From CAYZZU01 sp964483105 (GTDB lineage Bacteria > CG2-30-53-67), in contig CAYZZU010000007.1 in the NCBI GenBank assembly GCA_964483105.1, positions 36,597-100,596 on the forward strand: DNA of 64,000 nt, in the 5' to 3' direction. A model generated the notes under the pieces. It ran no database searches. It had not been told where the DNA came from and saw nothing but the letters and a program-made list of their open reading frames with translations. Of this stretch, positions 7,219 to 14,871 are shown one piece after another (position 1 is the stretch's first letter; every line of letters begins with the position of its first letter). The position numbers were made by a program, and so were the translations under genes.

Positions 7219-9060
7219 ATGAAGGATCCCGGTTTCTATCGAGTCAGCCCGCGTCTTGTGCTTTTCCCCGTCCTGCACCAGAGCGGAGATTACGCTCAGG
7301 CAGTCCGCAAGGTGATGCTCTCAGGAAGTTATGACTGCCTGGCTGTGGCCCTCCCCCCATCCTTCGAGGAAGCGGTGTTACAGGGGGTGGACGGTCTCCC
7401 GGAACTCACCGCCGCGATGCAGCGGGAACCGGGGGATCCGGACTCGATGAGCTATGTACCCATCGATCCCTGCCAGGGGATGATCATGGGGATCCGGATC
7501 GCGCTGCAGGAATATCTCCCCTGTATCTTTGTGGATATGGAGGTTGACTCCTATGAGGTCTATGAAGGAGTATTTCCGGACCCTTACGCGTTGAAGCGAC
7601 TTCCGGTGAATCAGTTTCTCGCAGCCCTGCTTCCCACGATTGCGCGTCCGGCCCCCGACAGCCAACGACGGAAGCGAATCGATTACATGAGTCATCAACT
7701 CCGTTTGTTGGAGGGGAAATACAAGAACATCCTCTTCCTCTGTTCTGTTCTGGACTGGCCCTGGGTTCGCGAAGCCTACCTCGAAAAACGGCCTTGCCCC
7801 GAGGAGGTCACGTCCTGCACGGAGGCGAAGCTCTACAGGGTATCTCGTCAGACCCTCTTCTTCATGTTGGGAGAATTTCCCTATATTACCTATCTGTACG
7901 AGAAGAGCCGGGAGGATCTGACCTCGGATCAGAACCTTTCCATTGACGGGATCAAGGAACTTCTCCTCGAGGCCAGGCGAAGATGGGAAAAGAAGCACAA
8001 CCTGGCACATCACCATCTGAATCCCCAGGCACTTCGGATTTGCCTGAAATACGCGCGGAATCTGACTCTCATGGAATCGCGTCTGACGCCGGATCTCTAC
8101 ACGCTCGCCGTGGCCGCTAAACAGGTCGGGGGAGACAGCTTCGCCATTTCCCTGATTGAGACGGCAAGAGACTATCCCTACCAGGCCGGTGTGACGGACG
8201 CGTACGATACGGTGCGTTTCGGGATCCGGGAAGGAGAGCTCGCGGACGGAGAGTTGGTGACCCTTCAAAATCGGTTGGCCGGCGAGCCTGCGTTGTGGCG
8301 CTCCCTGCCGCTTACACCGCAGCCGGAGATTCACAGGCAAAAAATCTGGAAATATTTCTGGAACCCCTTCGGGCAATGTTCCTGGGCGCCCGAGGACAAA
8401 AAGATCGAGAGCTTCAATCAGCATGTGCGGGAGCAGGCCCGGGCGCTGATCGGAGAGGATCTCGCCCGTTCCGAAAAGTTCACCACTTCGGTCAAGGACG
8501 GTATCGACATCCGGGAGACCTTGCGCCACTGGTATGAAAGGGAAATCTACGTCAAGGAGATCCCTCCTTCCCGGGGAACCGTTGAGGTGGTGGTTCTCCT
8601 GTTTGAGAACGAACCCGATCCGGACCGTTACTCCTGGCGGCAAACCTGGTACGCGGAACACGATGCGGAATCCACCCTCTGCTTTTTTGCTACCCCCTAT
8701 TTGGAAAACCTGGTCGGTCCCGGAATCGGCCAGGCCCTCTATGGCGGCTGTTTTCTTCTTTTCCCTCCACGACCGATTCCCGATGTCTGGAAGGATCGCC
8801 GGCTCGACTTCACCCGGACGATTGAAGAGAGACTCCTGGCCGGCGCTTTGTGCAACTCTTCAGAGTCCCTGGTCACTCTGGTCTCACCCGGACCTCCGCG
8901 CACCCGGTGGCGAAGAATCGCGCGAAGGTTCGGAAAGCGCTTGATCCATATCCCCTTGAGCCGTTTTTCTCTCCAGACCATTGAGAGACTGCGGCGGTTT
9001 CATGTCTTGAATGGAAAGCATGTGAGGAGTTACGCCGCCCGGTTTATTCGGGAGTTTTAA
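7219..9060 (+). CDS. uncharacterised protein coupled to a MoxR ATPase
   Basis: I do not recognise this 613-residue protein. It is soluble, with no signal peptide or membrane segment. The N-terminal third (FPVLHQSGDYAQAV, DCLAVALPPSFEEAV, PIDPCQGMIMGIRIALQ, CIFVDMEVDSYE) has an alternating strand-helix layout resembling TraB/EreA-like enzymes, but that link is weak. The middle is helical and rich in Arg and Leu. The C-terminal region near residues 520-600 (TLVSPGPPRTRWRRIARRFGK) looks like an alpha/beta fold. The MoxR gene ends six bases upstream, so this protein is the likely ATPase client or partner. Its 3' end overlaps a minus-strand small gene by 17 bases. Confidence 0.7.
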   Translation: MKDPGFYRVSPRLVLFPVLHQSGDYAQAVRKVMLSGSYDCLAVALPPSFEEAVLQGVDGLPELTAAMQREPGDPDSMSYVPIDPCQGMIMGIRIALQEYLPCIFVDMEVDSYEVYEGVFPDPYALKRLPVNQFLAALLPTIARPAPDSQRRKRIDYMSHQLRLLEGKYKNILFLCSVLDWPWVREAYLEKRPCPEEVTSCTEAKLYRVSRQTLFFMLGEFPYITYLYEKSREDLTSDQNLSIDGIKELLLEARRRWEKKHNLAHHHLNPQALRICLKYARNLTLMESRLTPDLYTLAVAAKQVGGDSFAISLIETARDYPYQAGVTDAYDTVRFGIREGELADGELVTLQNRLAGEPALWRSLPLTPQPEIHRQKIWKYFWNPFGQCSWAPEDKKIESFNQHVREQARALIGEDLARSEKFTTSVKDGIDIRETLRHWYEREIYVKEIPPSRGTVEVVVLLFENEPDPDRYSWRQTWYAEHDAESTLCFFATPYLENLVGPGIGQALYGGCFLLFPPRPIPDVWKDRRLDFTRTIEERLLAGALCNSSESLVTLVSPGPPRTRWRRIARRFGKRLIHIPLSRFSLQTIERLRRFHVLNGKHVRSYAARFIREF

Positions 9061-9217
9061 CCCCGCAGCGGCCGCAGCCGGTACAGCCGTAGGCCTGCGG
9101 AAGGGTCTCGAGGCATCGTGGACAGACGGCAAGATGCGGCCGGGTCAGCAGACAGTGACACCGGGGGCATCGAGGAGATGATTGCGGATCCTTTTTCTTT
9201 TTTCTTCTTTGAAACAT
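9044..9217 (-). CDS. small Cys-rich zinc-ribbon protein downstream of feoB
   Basis: A 57-residue reading frame begins MFQRRKKKKDPQ, then carries CPRCHC, CPRC and CTGCGRCG, eight cysteines in CxxC-like pairs. AGGAG lies eight bases before the ATG, and the frame starts 11 bases after the feoB stop, so it looks like the last gene of the fur-feoA-feoB cluster. It resembles the small Cys-rich proteins (FeoC or 'FeoB-associated' types) that follow feoB in many genomes, although the paired CPRC spacing is more like a rubredoxin-type zinc ribbon. The last codons overlap the convergent plus-strand gene. Confidence 0.7.
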   Translation of the reverse strand: MFQRRKKKKDPQSSPRCPRCHCLLTRPHLAVCPRCLETLPQAYGCTGCGRCGVKTPE

Positions 9218-9228
9218 TTCGTTCTCCT

Positions 9229-11124
9229 TCAGATCAAAAATTGAGAGACCACTCCTCCAACCAGGAATGCAACCAACCAGGAACCGACCCAGATCATCAG
9301 GGCCTCACGCGCCCCCCGTTCCTTGAAGAGGATCATCAGAGAAGCGATACAGGGGACGAACAGGGTGATGACGATCAGGGAGACTACAACCTGAGGAGGC
9401 GTCATCGGAAGGGAGGTGAGCCCGGCGGCTCCAAAATCCCGACGCACCATTCCCATGACAAAGGCCGTGGCCGCTTCTTTCGGAATCTGAAGCCATCCTT
9501 CGGTGAAGGGGGCCAGCAATCTTTCCCAGAGGGCCAGTCCTCCCGTGACCTGAAGAACGGCGACAAGGAATGACCCGAGTAGAAACCAGGGATAGGCTTC
9601 TTTCATGAAGAAGAAACTCCGGGTCCATGTTTTTTTCACGACATTTCCCGCGCGGGGCAGACGCATGGGGGGAAGATCGATCAGGAGAGCGGAGGACTTC
9701 CCCGGCAAGAGGCGGTTCAGAAGGGTTCCCATGACCGCCAGGACGGCAAAGATCACGGCCATGTAAAGAAAGACCCATCGTCCTCCCACCGCGGCAAGCA
9801 TTCCGGCGATGACACCCAACTGGGCCGAACAGGGGATCGCGAGGTTTAGAAGGGCCGTGGCGATCGATTTTTCCCGTCGGGTTCCTAACAGACGGGTGGT
9901 AATGGTTCCCAGCTGAACACATCCGATCCCGAGGATCAGCGGAATCACGGCCCTGCCGTTCAGACCGATTGAGGTCATGATCCGGTCCACCAGTGTTGCC
10001 AGTCGGGGAAGATAACCGGAATCTTCCAGGATCGATAGACAGAGATAGAAGGCTGTCACGAGCGGAAGAAGGAGTCCTATAAGATAGGTAACGGTCATGG
10101 TCAGAAGACCGAATTCTCCGATCAGGATCTGTCCGACGGGGGAATTCCCCTCGATCATGGATGTGACGACATCCCGAATCCATGGTTCATAGAGGCCCTC
10201 CATGATTTTGTTTTCCGTAATCCCCACCAGGTCGCCGGCTACCCAGATACCGATGGTTTTGTACAGGGCATAGAGCACTACTGCCATCATGGGGAACCCG
10301 GTGAGCGGGTTGACGGCCCAGCGTCCGAAGGCATCCCGGAACCGGCTCCGTCGTGAAAGATCCCTGACCACCTGCTGAACGATCTCGTTGACCCGGTCCC
10401 GTCGACGAAGATAGAAAAAATCCCGGTCGTCTCCAGGAGAAAGACCGTGACGTCTGGAAACAAAGGGATCTCCCTCCTGTATCATCAGCGCTTCGGCCCG
10501 GGAGCCGGCCCGTTCGATGACTCCCCGGAGTCGATCTGCAAGATCCGGATCGGTATGCCCACGCCGCGCATTTTGAAGGGCGTTCTTCACCTGATCGAGT
10601 CCCTGTTGTTTTACGGCCGTTGAGGGGATGACTTCTACACCCAACAGGTCCTGAAGACGGTCCACATCGATATTCAGGCCTGTTTTTCCAACCTCATCCA
10701 TAAAATTGAGAGCCACAACAAGCGGTTTCCCCATATCGATAAGCTGCTGAGTCAGAAAGAGATCCCGTTCCAGGTGTACGGCATCGACAATGTTCAAAAT
10801 CATATCCGCGTCCAGGATGATATCCCGCGCCACCCGCTCCTCATCGTTGAAAGAGGAGACCCCGTAAATTCCGGGTGTATCCAGAATCTCACAGTGGCTC
10901 ATCCGGCCACGGGAAATCTCCACGGTTGTCCCGGGATAGTTGGAAACCTCGGCATAGATTCCGGTGAGGAATCCGAAGAAAACCGACTTCCCCACATTGG
11001 GGTTTCCCGCCAGGACGATCTTCCTGAACCCCGGTTCCGACCCGCCTGTGCGTCGCCCACCGGCCGGCGGATCCGAAATGGATTGAGAACGATTGCGACC
11101 ATGACAACCTTGGGTTACCTGCAT
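9229..11124 (-). CDS. feoB: ferrous iron transport protein B
   Basis: This 631-residue inner-membrane protein imports Fe(II). After a short N-terminal extension comes a GTPase domain with G1 GNPNVGKS, G2 region YPGTTVEIS, G3 DTPGIYG and G4 NFMDE. The C-terminal half contains about eight to ten membrane helices with the gate motifs LILGIGCVQLGTI and LLNLAIPCSAQLGV; FeoB gate regions normally carry Cys as here. The ATG at 11124 has GGGAGGA upstream and overlaps the feoA stop by ten bases, so feoA and feoB are coupled; the longer upstream frame lacks a ribosome site. A Fur box upstream of feoA predicts repression by iron. Confidence 0.95.
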   Translation of the reverse strand: MQVTQGCHGRNRSQSISDPPAGGRRTGGSEPGFRKIVLAGNPNVGKSVFFGFLTGIYAEVSNYPGTTVEISRGRMSHCEILDTPGIYGVSSFNDEERVARDIILDADMILNIVDAVHLERDLFLTQQLIDMGKPLVVALNFMDEVGKTGLNIDVDRLQDLLGVEVIPSTAVKQQGLDQVKNALQNARRGHTDPDLADRLRGVIERAGSRAEALMIQEGDPFVSRRHGLSPGDDRDFFYLRRRDRVNEIVQQVVRDLSRRSRFRDAFGRWAVNPLTGFPMMAVVLYALYKTIGIWVAGDLVGITENKIMEGLYEPWIRDVVTSMIEGNSPVGQILIGEFGLLTMTVTYLIGLLLPLVTAFYLCLSILEDSGYLPRLATLVDRIMTSIGLNGRAVIPLILGIGCVQLGTITTRLLGTRREKSIATALLNLAIPCSAQLGVIAGMLAAVGGRWVFLYMAVIFAVLAVMGTLLNRLLPGKSSALLIDLPPMRLPRAGNVVKKTWTRSFFFMKEAYPWFLLGSFLVAVLQVTGGLALWERLLAPFTEGWLQIPKEAATAFVMGMVRRDFGAAGLTSLPMTPPQVVVSLIVITLFVPCIASLMILFKERGAREALMIWVGSWLVAFLVGGVVSQFLI

Positions 11125-11348
11125 GACTCCGGTCCTCCCTGAATCAGAATATTTTTTGCAACTTCCCGTCCGATTGCAATCTCCTGGCGATTGTGCCGAA
11201 TCATCAAAGGACCGAAGGGGATTTTCTCCAAACACTCCAACCGGCTTCCTTCGCCGATCCCGATCCGGAGCAGCTGTATCCGGATGCCTCCGTCACAGAT
11301 CCGCACAACCTGGACAGACTGACCTCGTTTGATCTCCGTCAGACACAT
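11115..11348 (-). CDS. feoA: ferrous iron transport protein A
   Basis: The 77-residue protein has the SH3-like FeoA fold: TEIKRGQSVQVVRICDGG, LLRIGIGEGSRLECLEK, then PLMIRHNRQEIAIGREVAKNILI. FeoA proteins are cytoplasmic partners of FeoB. The start at 11348 is chosen because AGGAGG lies seven bases before it; the ATG at 11354 is too close to that site. The frame ends inside the start of feoB. A 17-of-19 Fur box lies 26 bases upstream. Confidence 0.92.
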   Translation of the reverse strand: MCLTEIKRGQSVQVVRICDGGIRIQLLRIGIGEGSRLECLEKIPFGPLMIRHNRQEIAIGREVAKNILIQGGPESCR

Positions 11349-11373
11349 GATCATTCCTCCTGAGTCATAAAAA

Positions 11374-11392
11374 GATATTGATAACCATTATC
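11374..11392. promoter_or_regulatory. Fur box upstream of feoA
   Basis: GATATTGATAACCATTATC matches 17 of 19 positions of the Fur consensus GATAATGATAATCATTATC. It lies between fur and feoA, 26 bases before the feoA start, where bound Fur would block transcription. Confidence 0.8.
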
Positions 11393-11415
11393 AACATATT
11401 CCGAAAAAAATAGGA

Positions 11416-11877
11416 TCAGAGACCCCTGCATTTTTTACAGATTCCATACAATTCCAATCGGTGATCATGAACCTCGAACTGGTGTTTCCCGGCGACACGG
11501 TTTTGAAGCGATTCGATCTGATCGTTCTCAAACTCGATAATGGTTCCACAGGACGTACAGATCAGATGATCATGGTGCCTTTCAGGATCGCTTGTTTCAT
11601 ACCGGGCGAAGCCGTCCCCGAAACTCCGGACCGAGGCAAGACCCGCCTCGGCAAGAAGATGAATCGTCCGGTACACAGTCGCGAAACCTATGGAGGGATT
11701 TTTCTTCTTGACCTGCAGGTAAAGATCCTCCGTACTGATGTGTCCCTGGTTTTTTAAAAAGATTTGAGCAATCAGTTCCCGCTGTTCGGTGGAACGCAGC
11801 CCTTTTCGCATCAGGTATTCCCGAAAAAGGTCTATTTTCCTTCTCATGGTCTCCGGCCCGGTAGGTAAGGGATCCAC
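11416..11877 (-). CDS. fur: ferric uptake regulator family repressor
   Basis: This protein of about 153 residues has the Fur-family winged helix (STEQRELIAQIFLKNQGHISTEDLYLQVKKKNPSIGFATVYRTIHLL) described by its positions near 29-75, the metal-binding ERHHDHLICTSCG segment, and the C-terminal zinc site CKKC. Fur binds Fe(II) and represses iron genes; PerR or Zur cannot be excluded by sequence, but the feoAB neighbours and Fur boxes favour Fur. The start is either GTG 11877, with GGAG at good spacing, or ATG 11847. Its own promoter carries a Fur box, implying autoregulation. Confidence 0.9.
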   Translation of the reverse strand: MDPLPTGPETMRRKIDLFREYLMRKGLRSTEQRELIAQIFLKNQGHISTEDLYLQVKKKNPSIGFATVYRTIHLLAEAGLASVRSFGDGFARYETSDPERHHDHLICTSCGTIIEFENDQIESLQNRVAGKHQFEVHDHRLELYGICKKCRGL

Positions 11878-11898
11878 CCCGACTCCATAATCAATCCC

Positions 11899-11927
11899 AC
11901 GATAGCGAAAATGAGAATCATTGTCAA
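11899..11927 (-). promoter_or_regulatory. fur promoter with overlapping Fur box
   Basis: Minus-strand TTGACA (11927-11922) and TATCGT (11904-11899) are 17 bases apart. GAAAATGAGAATCATTGTC at 11907-11925 on the plus strand matches 16 of 19 Fur-box positions and covers the -35 box and spacer. Confidence 0.7.
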
Positions 11928-11934
11928 GGAAAAT

Positions 11935-11967
11935 ATAAAAAAGAGGGGGAGGAATTTCCTCCCCCTC
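11935..11967 (-). terminator. intrinsic terminator of the NrfD module
   Basis: A perfect 10-bp stem, GAGGGGGAGG (11943-11952) with CCTCCCCCTC (11958-11967), has a five-base loop. Read on the minus strand it is followed at once by TTTTTTATATTTT, ending the 14745-11980 transcript. Confidence 0.85.
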
Positions 11968-11979
11968 CTTGGTCTTCGA

Positions 11980-13206
11980 TTATGAAACGGTAGTCTTCTT
12001 CCGTTGAAAACGAAGGTCACCGGTAAAGATCGGAATCGCGAATTTAAGCATCAGGGTATACAGGAGAGCGCCCATCGCCCAGATTCCGATCGTGATCAGA
12101 ATTTCAAGATGGGTTGGACTGTAGTCATAGATTTCTCCCAGTGTGCTCGGCACAAACCCGGGGATCACCAGCCCCATTCCCTTTTCAATATAGATACCGA
12201 TCAGAATAAAGACACAGGCCGTGTTGAGAGTGGTAAAGTTTTCGCGTGTGGTACGATTCAGAAAAAGAATGAGGGCGGTCATGTTCAGAATGGTGGACCA
12301 CCAGGTCCAGGGGACGAGGTCGTTGTGGCCCTTGAGGCCGAAATAAAGGTATTCCATGGGGGCCAGATGGATACTTCCGGAATAGAATTCTTTGAAAATT
12401 TCCGCGCCTAAGAAGAAAATATTGATGCAGAGCGCGTAGGCGATCAGTTCGGCGATCTTGAAGATTGCGCGATCCGTGATGTCGATTCTCGTAATTTTCC
12501 TGATGATCTGGAAGATGATCAGCATTAACGCCGGTCCGGAGCAGAAGGCCGAGGCCAGAAAGCGGGGTGCCAAAATCGACGCGTTCCAGAAGGGACGGGA
12601 GGGAAGTCCGTTGTAGAGGAACGCGGTTACCGAATGGATTCCGACGGCCCAGGGAATGGAAAGAATGATCACCGGCCCAATGACCTTCATGTCGTAATGT
12701 TCTCCGAATGACAATTTATAGAGTACATAAAGCACAACCGTGAGGTTGATCGCAAGGTAGCCGGAGAGCACCACGACATCCCAGGCCAGAAGAGAACTGG
12801 GAAAGTTCATGGCACCGACGAAGGGGAGCAGGTGCCATACCCGCTCGGGGTGTCCCATGTCCACCAGGACAAAGGCGATGCAGAGGATCACCGCGGTGAC
12901 CGCCATCATCTCGCCCAAAAGGACAATCTCCTTGATCGGCTTGAAGTTGTAGATGTAGGCCGGAACCACAAGGACCACGGCGGCGGCGGCAACACCGACC
13001 AGGAAGGTAAAATTCGAGATATAGAGTCCCCAGGAGACCGGATCACGCATGGCCGTGATGATCAGCCCCTTCCGGATCTGTTGAACGTAGGCGGCCAGCC
13101 CGAGCAGGATAAAAAAACTTAAGAAACCGACCCATACATAATAGGCTTTGTTACCGATAGTGACCTGTTTCAAGGCCTTGAAGAAATTACGGACGATTTC
13201 AACCAT
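11980..13206 (-). CDS. NrfD/DsrP-type integral membrane quinone-interacting subunit
   Basis: The 408-residue protein has about ten hydrophobic helices and the NrfD-family segments VSWGLYISNFTFLVGVAAAA, VDMGHPERVWHLLP and SIPWAVGIHSVTAFLYNGLP. NrfD-like subunits exchange electrons with menaquinone in the membrane and pass them to an attached periplasmic ferredoxin. It is the last gene of a three-gene set with a Tat-exported four-cluster ferredoxin and a tetraheme cytochrome, the same trio as DsrP, DsrO and DsrJ of the DsrMKJOP complex. DsrM and DsrK are absent, so it may be a stand-alone menaquinol oxidoreductase. A strong terminator follows. Confidence 0.87.
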   Translation of the reverse strand: MVEIVRNFFKALKQVTIGNKAYYVWVGFLSFFILLGLAAYVQQIRKGLIITAMRDPVSWGLYISNFTFLVGVAAAAVVLVVPAYIYNFKPIKEIVLLGEMMAVTAVILCIAFVLVDMGHPERVWHLLPFVGAMNFPSSLLAWDVVVLSGYLAINLTVVLYVLYKLSFGEHYDMKVIGPVIILSIPWAVGIHSVTAFLYNGLPSRPFWNASILAPRFLASAFCSGPALMLIIFQIIRKITRIDITDRAIFKIAELIAYALCINIFFLGAEIFKEFYSGSIHLAPMEYLYFGLKGHNDLVPWTWWSTILNMTALILFLNRTTRENFTTLNTACVFILIGIYIEKGMGLVIPGFVPSTLGEIYDYSPTHLEILITIGIWAMGALLYTLMLKFAIPIFTGDLRFQRKKTTVS

Positions 13207-13227
13207 TTCAGGTTCCCCTTGTATTTT

Positions 13228-14151
13228 TTATGTTGCGAAGAAATAGTAAAATTTTGGATAGGTATTCAAGTCTTCCTTGAGCCGGAAGACCCGTTTGTTC
13301 TCAATGCAGTATCGGATCTCGCTCTTCGGATCCAGGAGATTTCCGAATTTACGTGCGCCGACCGGACAAATCTCCACGCAGGCAGTATATCTCCCGACGC
13401 GGCTTCGCTGAATGCAGAAAGTACACTTTTCCACAACCCCCTTGTACCTTGGGCGGTTACCGAGATAATGGGTATTCGGGTTCAACTCTTCTTTGGGGAT
13501 GTGGGGTTCGCCCCAGTTGAAATGCCGGGCGCCGTAGGGACAGGCAGCCATGCAGTATCGGCATCCGATGCACCAGTTGTAGTCGACCACCACAATGCCG
13601 TCCGGTTCCTTCCAGGTTGCCTGTGTGGGGCAGGCCCTGACGCAGGGAGGATTTTCACATTGCTGACATTGGGTTGGAACGTAAAAATGGCCCGGTTCCG
13701 GTACCTTTTCCGGATTGTAGTATTTTTCCGAGTTCTCCAGATCCATCCATTTTTCTCCATCCTTGAAGCGAAGTACCTGAATCCAGTGGATCTGGGGATC
13801 CCGGGACTGATTGTTCTCTCCCACGCAGGCATAGACACAACGACGGCATCCGATACAGCGGGACAGGTCGAGGCCATATCCAAAGAGGACCCCGGGCATT
13901 GCGGGGGTCGCCTTGACGGTGACATTCTTACCGTATTTTTCGGAGTAATCTCTCTCCAGCCGTTTCAGCACTTCCCGGATCTCTTCCTTGTTCATCTCCC
14001 GGAAGTGTTTCTGAAAGAATGCCTCCAGAAACGCGGCATCGGCCTTCTTGCCGGGAAGAGTGGATGCGGCCAGTCCAAGGGTGGCCCCCTTAATGAAGTT
14101 ACGGCGGTTTAACTCGATCTTGAGAGGGTTGGTTCGAATCTTTTTAGACAT
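13228..14151 (-). CDS. Tat-exported 4x[4Fe-4S] ferredoxin subunit (DsrO/NrfC-like)
   Basis: The 307-residue protein starts with a twin-arginine signal, NRRNFIKGATLGLAAS, so it works in the periplasm. Four cysteine groups follow: CIGCRRCVYAC, CQQCENPPCVRACP, CIGCRYCMAACPYGARHFNW, and CTFC with CVEICP, enough for four [4Fe-4S] clusters. This is the electron wire between an NrfD-type membrane subunit and a redox partner. The start at 14151 has CGGAG upstream; a GTG 12 bases earlier is an alternative. It lies between the NrfD gene (21 bases downstream) and the tetraheme cytochrome gene. Confidence 0.9.
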   Translation of the reverse strand: MSKKIRTNPLKIELNRRNFIKGATLGLAASTLPGKKADAAFLEAFFQKHFREMNKEEIREVLKRLERDYSEKYGKNVTVKATPAMPGVLFGYGLDLSRCIGCRRCVYACVGENNQSRDPQIHWIQVLRFKDGEKWMDLENSEKYYNPEKVPEPGHFYVPTQCQQCENPPCVRACPTQATWKEPDGIVVVDYNWCIGCRYCMAACPYGARHFNWGEPHIPKEELNPNTHYLGNRPRYKGVVEKCTFCIQRSRVGRYTACVEICPVGARKFGNLLDPKSEIRYCIENKRVFRLKEDLNTYPKFYYFFAT

Positions 14152-14193
14152 GATTGGATTCACTCCGGAAATTGTGATGATAGAGAAAATCGT

Positions 14194-14745
14194 TTATTTG
14201 ATCTCGGACGGTGGAATCGGCGGCGGCTTCGGGGTCAGAGGCTTGAAGTGGGGTTCATGAGGACTGTGGCAGTTTGTACAGAGACGATAGAGTTTTTTCC
14301 CGTTCCATTCTCCGGTCCGTTTCCCGTGAACGCCGGCCTTCCAGTCCCGAAAGATTGTTCCGTGGCACTGTCCGCAGAGAAAATAAAGTTGTTTGAAATC
14401 GATCAGTTTTCCATTGATCAAGTGGAGTTTATCACGGTTCTTTGCACTGTGACAGTCGAGGCACCACATGCCCGGGGCATGCCTCAGCTTGATGTCCTCG
14501 TGAGGTTCGTGCAGCGCTCTCCGCTTGGGATTGACCTTCAGGTACTGATGGCAGTCTGAGCAGGGAAAGATCCCTTCCGTGAAGGGAGGTGAAGGAACCA
14601 TGTATTTCGGGATATCATGCTCATACGGAGACGGATTCGGTGTGTCGCTGACGTTGGAAACGGCGAAAGAAGTCCTTCCGGACATGAAAAAAATCAGAAA
14701 CATCAAGAAAGATAGTCTGCGCAGTGTGATCATTTTTATCTCCAT
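14194..14745 (-). CDS. periplasmic tetraheme cytochrome c of the NrfD module
   Basis: The 183-residue protein has an N-terminal signal (TLRRLSFLMFLIFFMSG) and four heme c attachment sites: CSDCH, CLDCH, CGQCH and CTNCH. Its proline-rich C terminus (KPLTPKPPPIPPSE) is probably flexible. It is the first gene of a three-gene transcript with the ferredoxin and NrfD subunits, so it is likely the periplasmic electron exit or entry point of that complex. A ribosome site (GGAAGGGGAG) precedes the ATG at 14745. Heme count differs from DsrJ, which has three, so it is not a simple DsrJ. Confidence 0.88.
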   Translation of the reverse strand: MEIKMITLRRLSFLMFLIFFMSGRTSFAVSNVSDTPNPSPYEHDIPKYMVPSPPFTEGIFPCSDCHQYLKVNPKRRALHEPHEDIKLRHAPGMWCLDCHSAKNRDKLHLINGKLIDFKQLYFLCGQCHGTIFRDWKAGVHGKRTGEWNGKKLYRLCTNCHSPHEPHFKPLTPKPPPIPPSEIK

Positions 14746-14871
14746 CTCCCCTTCCTTGATTCAAGACAGTCCCCGAGGGGCTGAGGTTTGAAGAAAAAAT
14801 CATAACAATGTGCTTTATTCGTGAATCAGGATATGACTATATGAGAATGCCCCAAAAAATGCAAGGTTTTT

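Noticed and set aside
9118..9573. Plus-strand frame opposite the end of feoB
   Set aside because: Low-complexity charged translation, antisense to FeoB and the Cys-rich small gene.
13219..14112. Plus-strand frame opposite the DsrO-like ferredoxin
   Set aside because: The minus strand carries four well-formed Fe-S motifs; the plus frame has none.
11980..14745. Full DsrMKJOP sulfite-reduction complex
   Set aside because: Only P-, O- and a tetraheme J-like component are present; DsrM and DsrK are not in the window.
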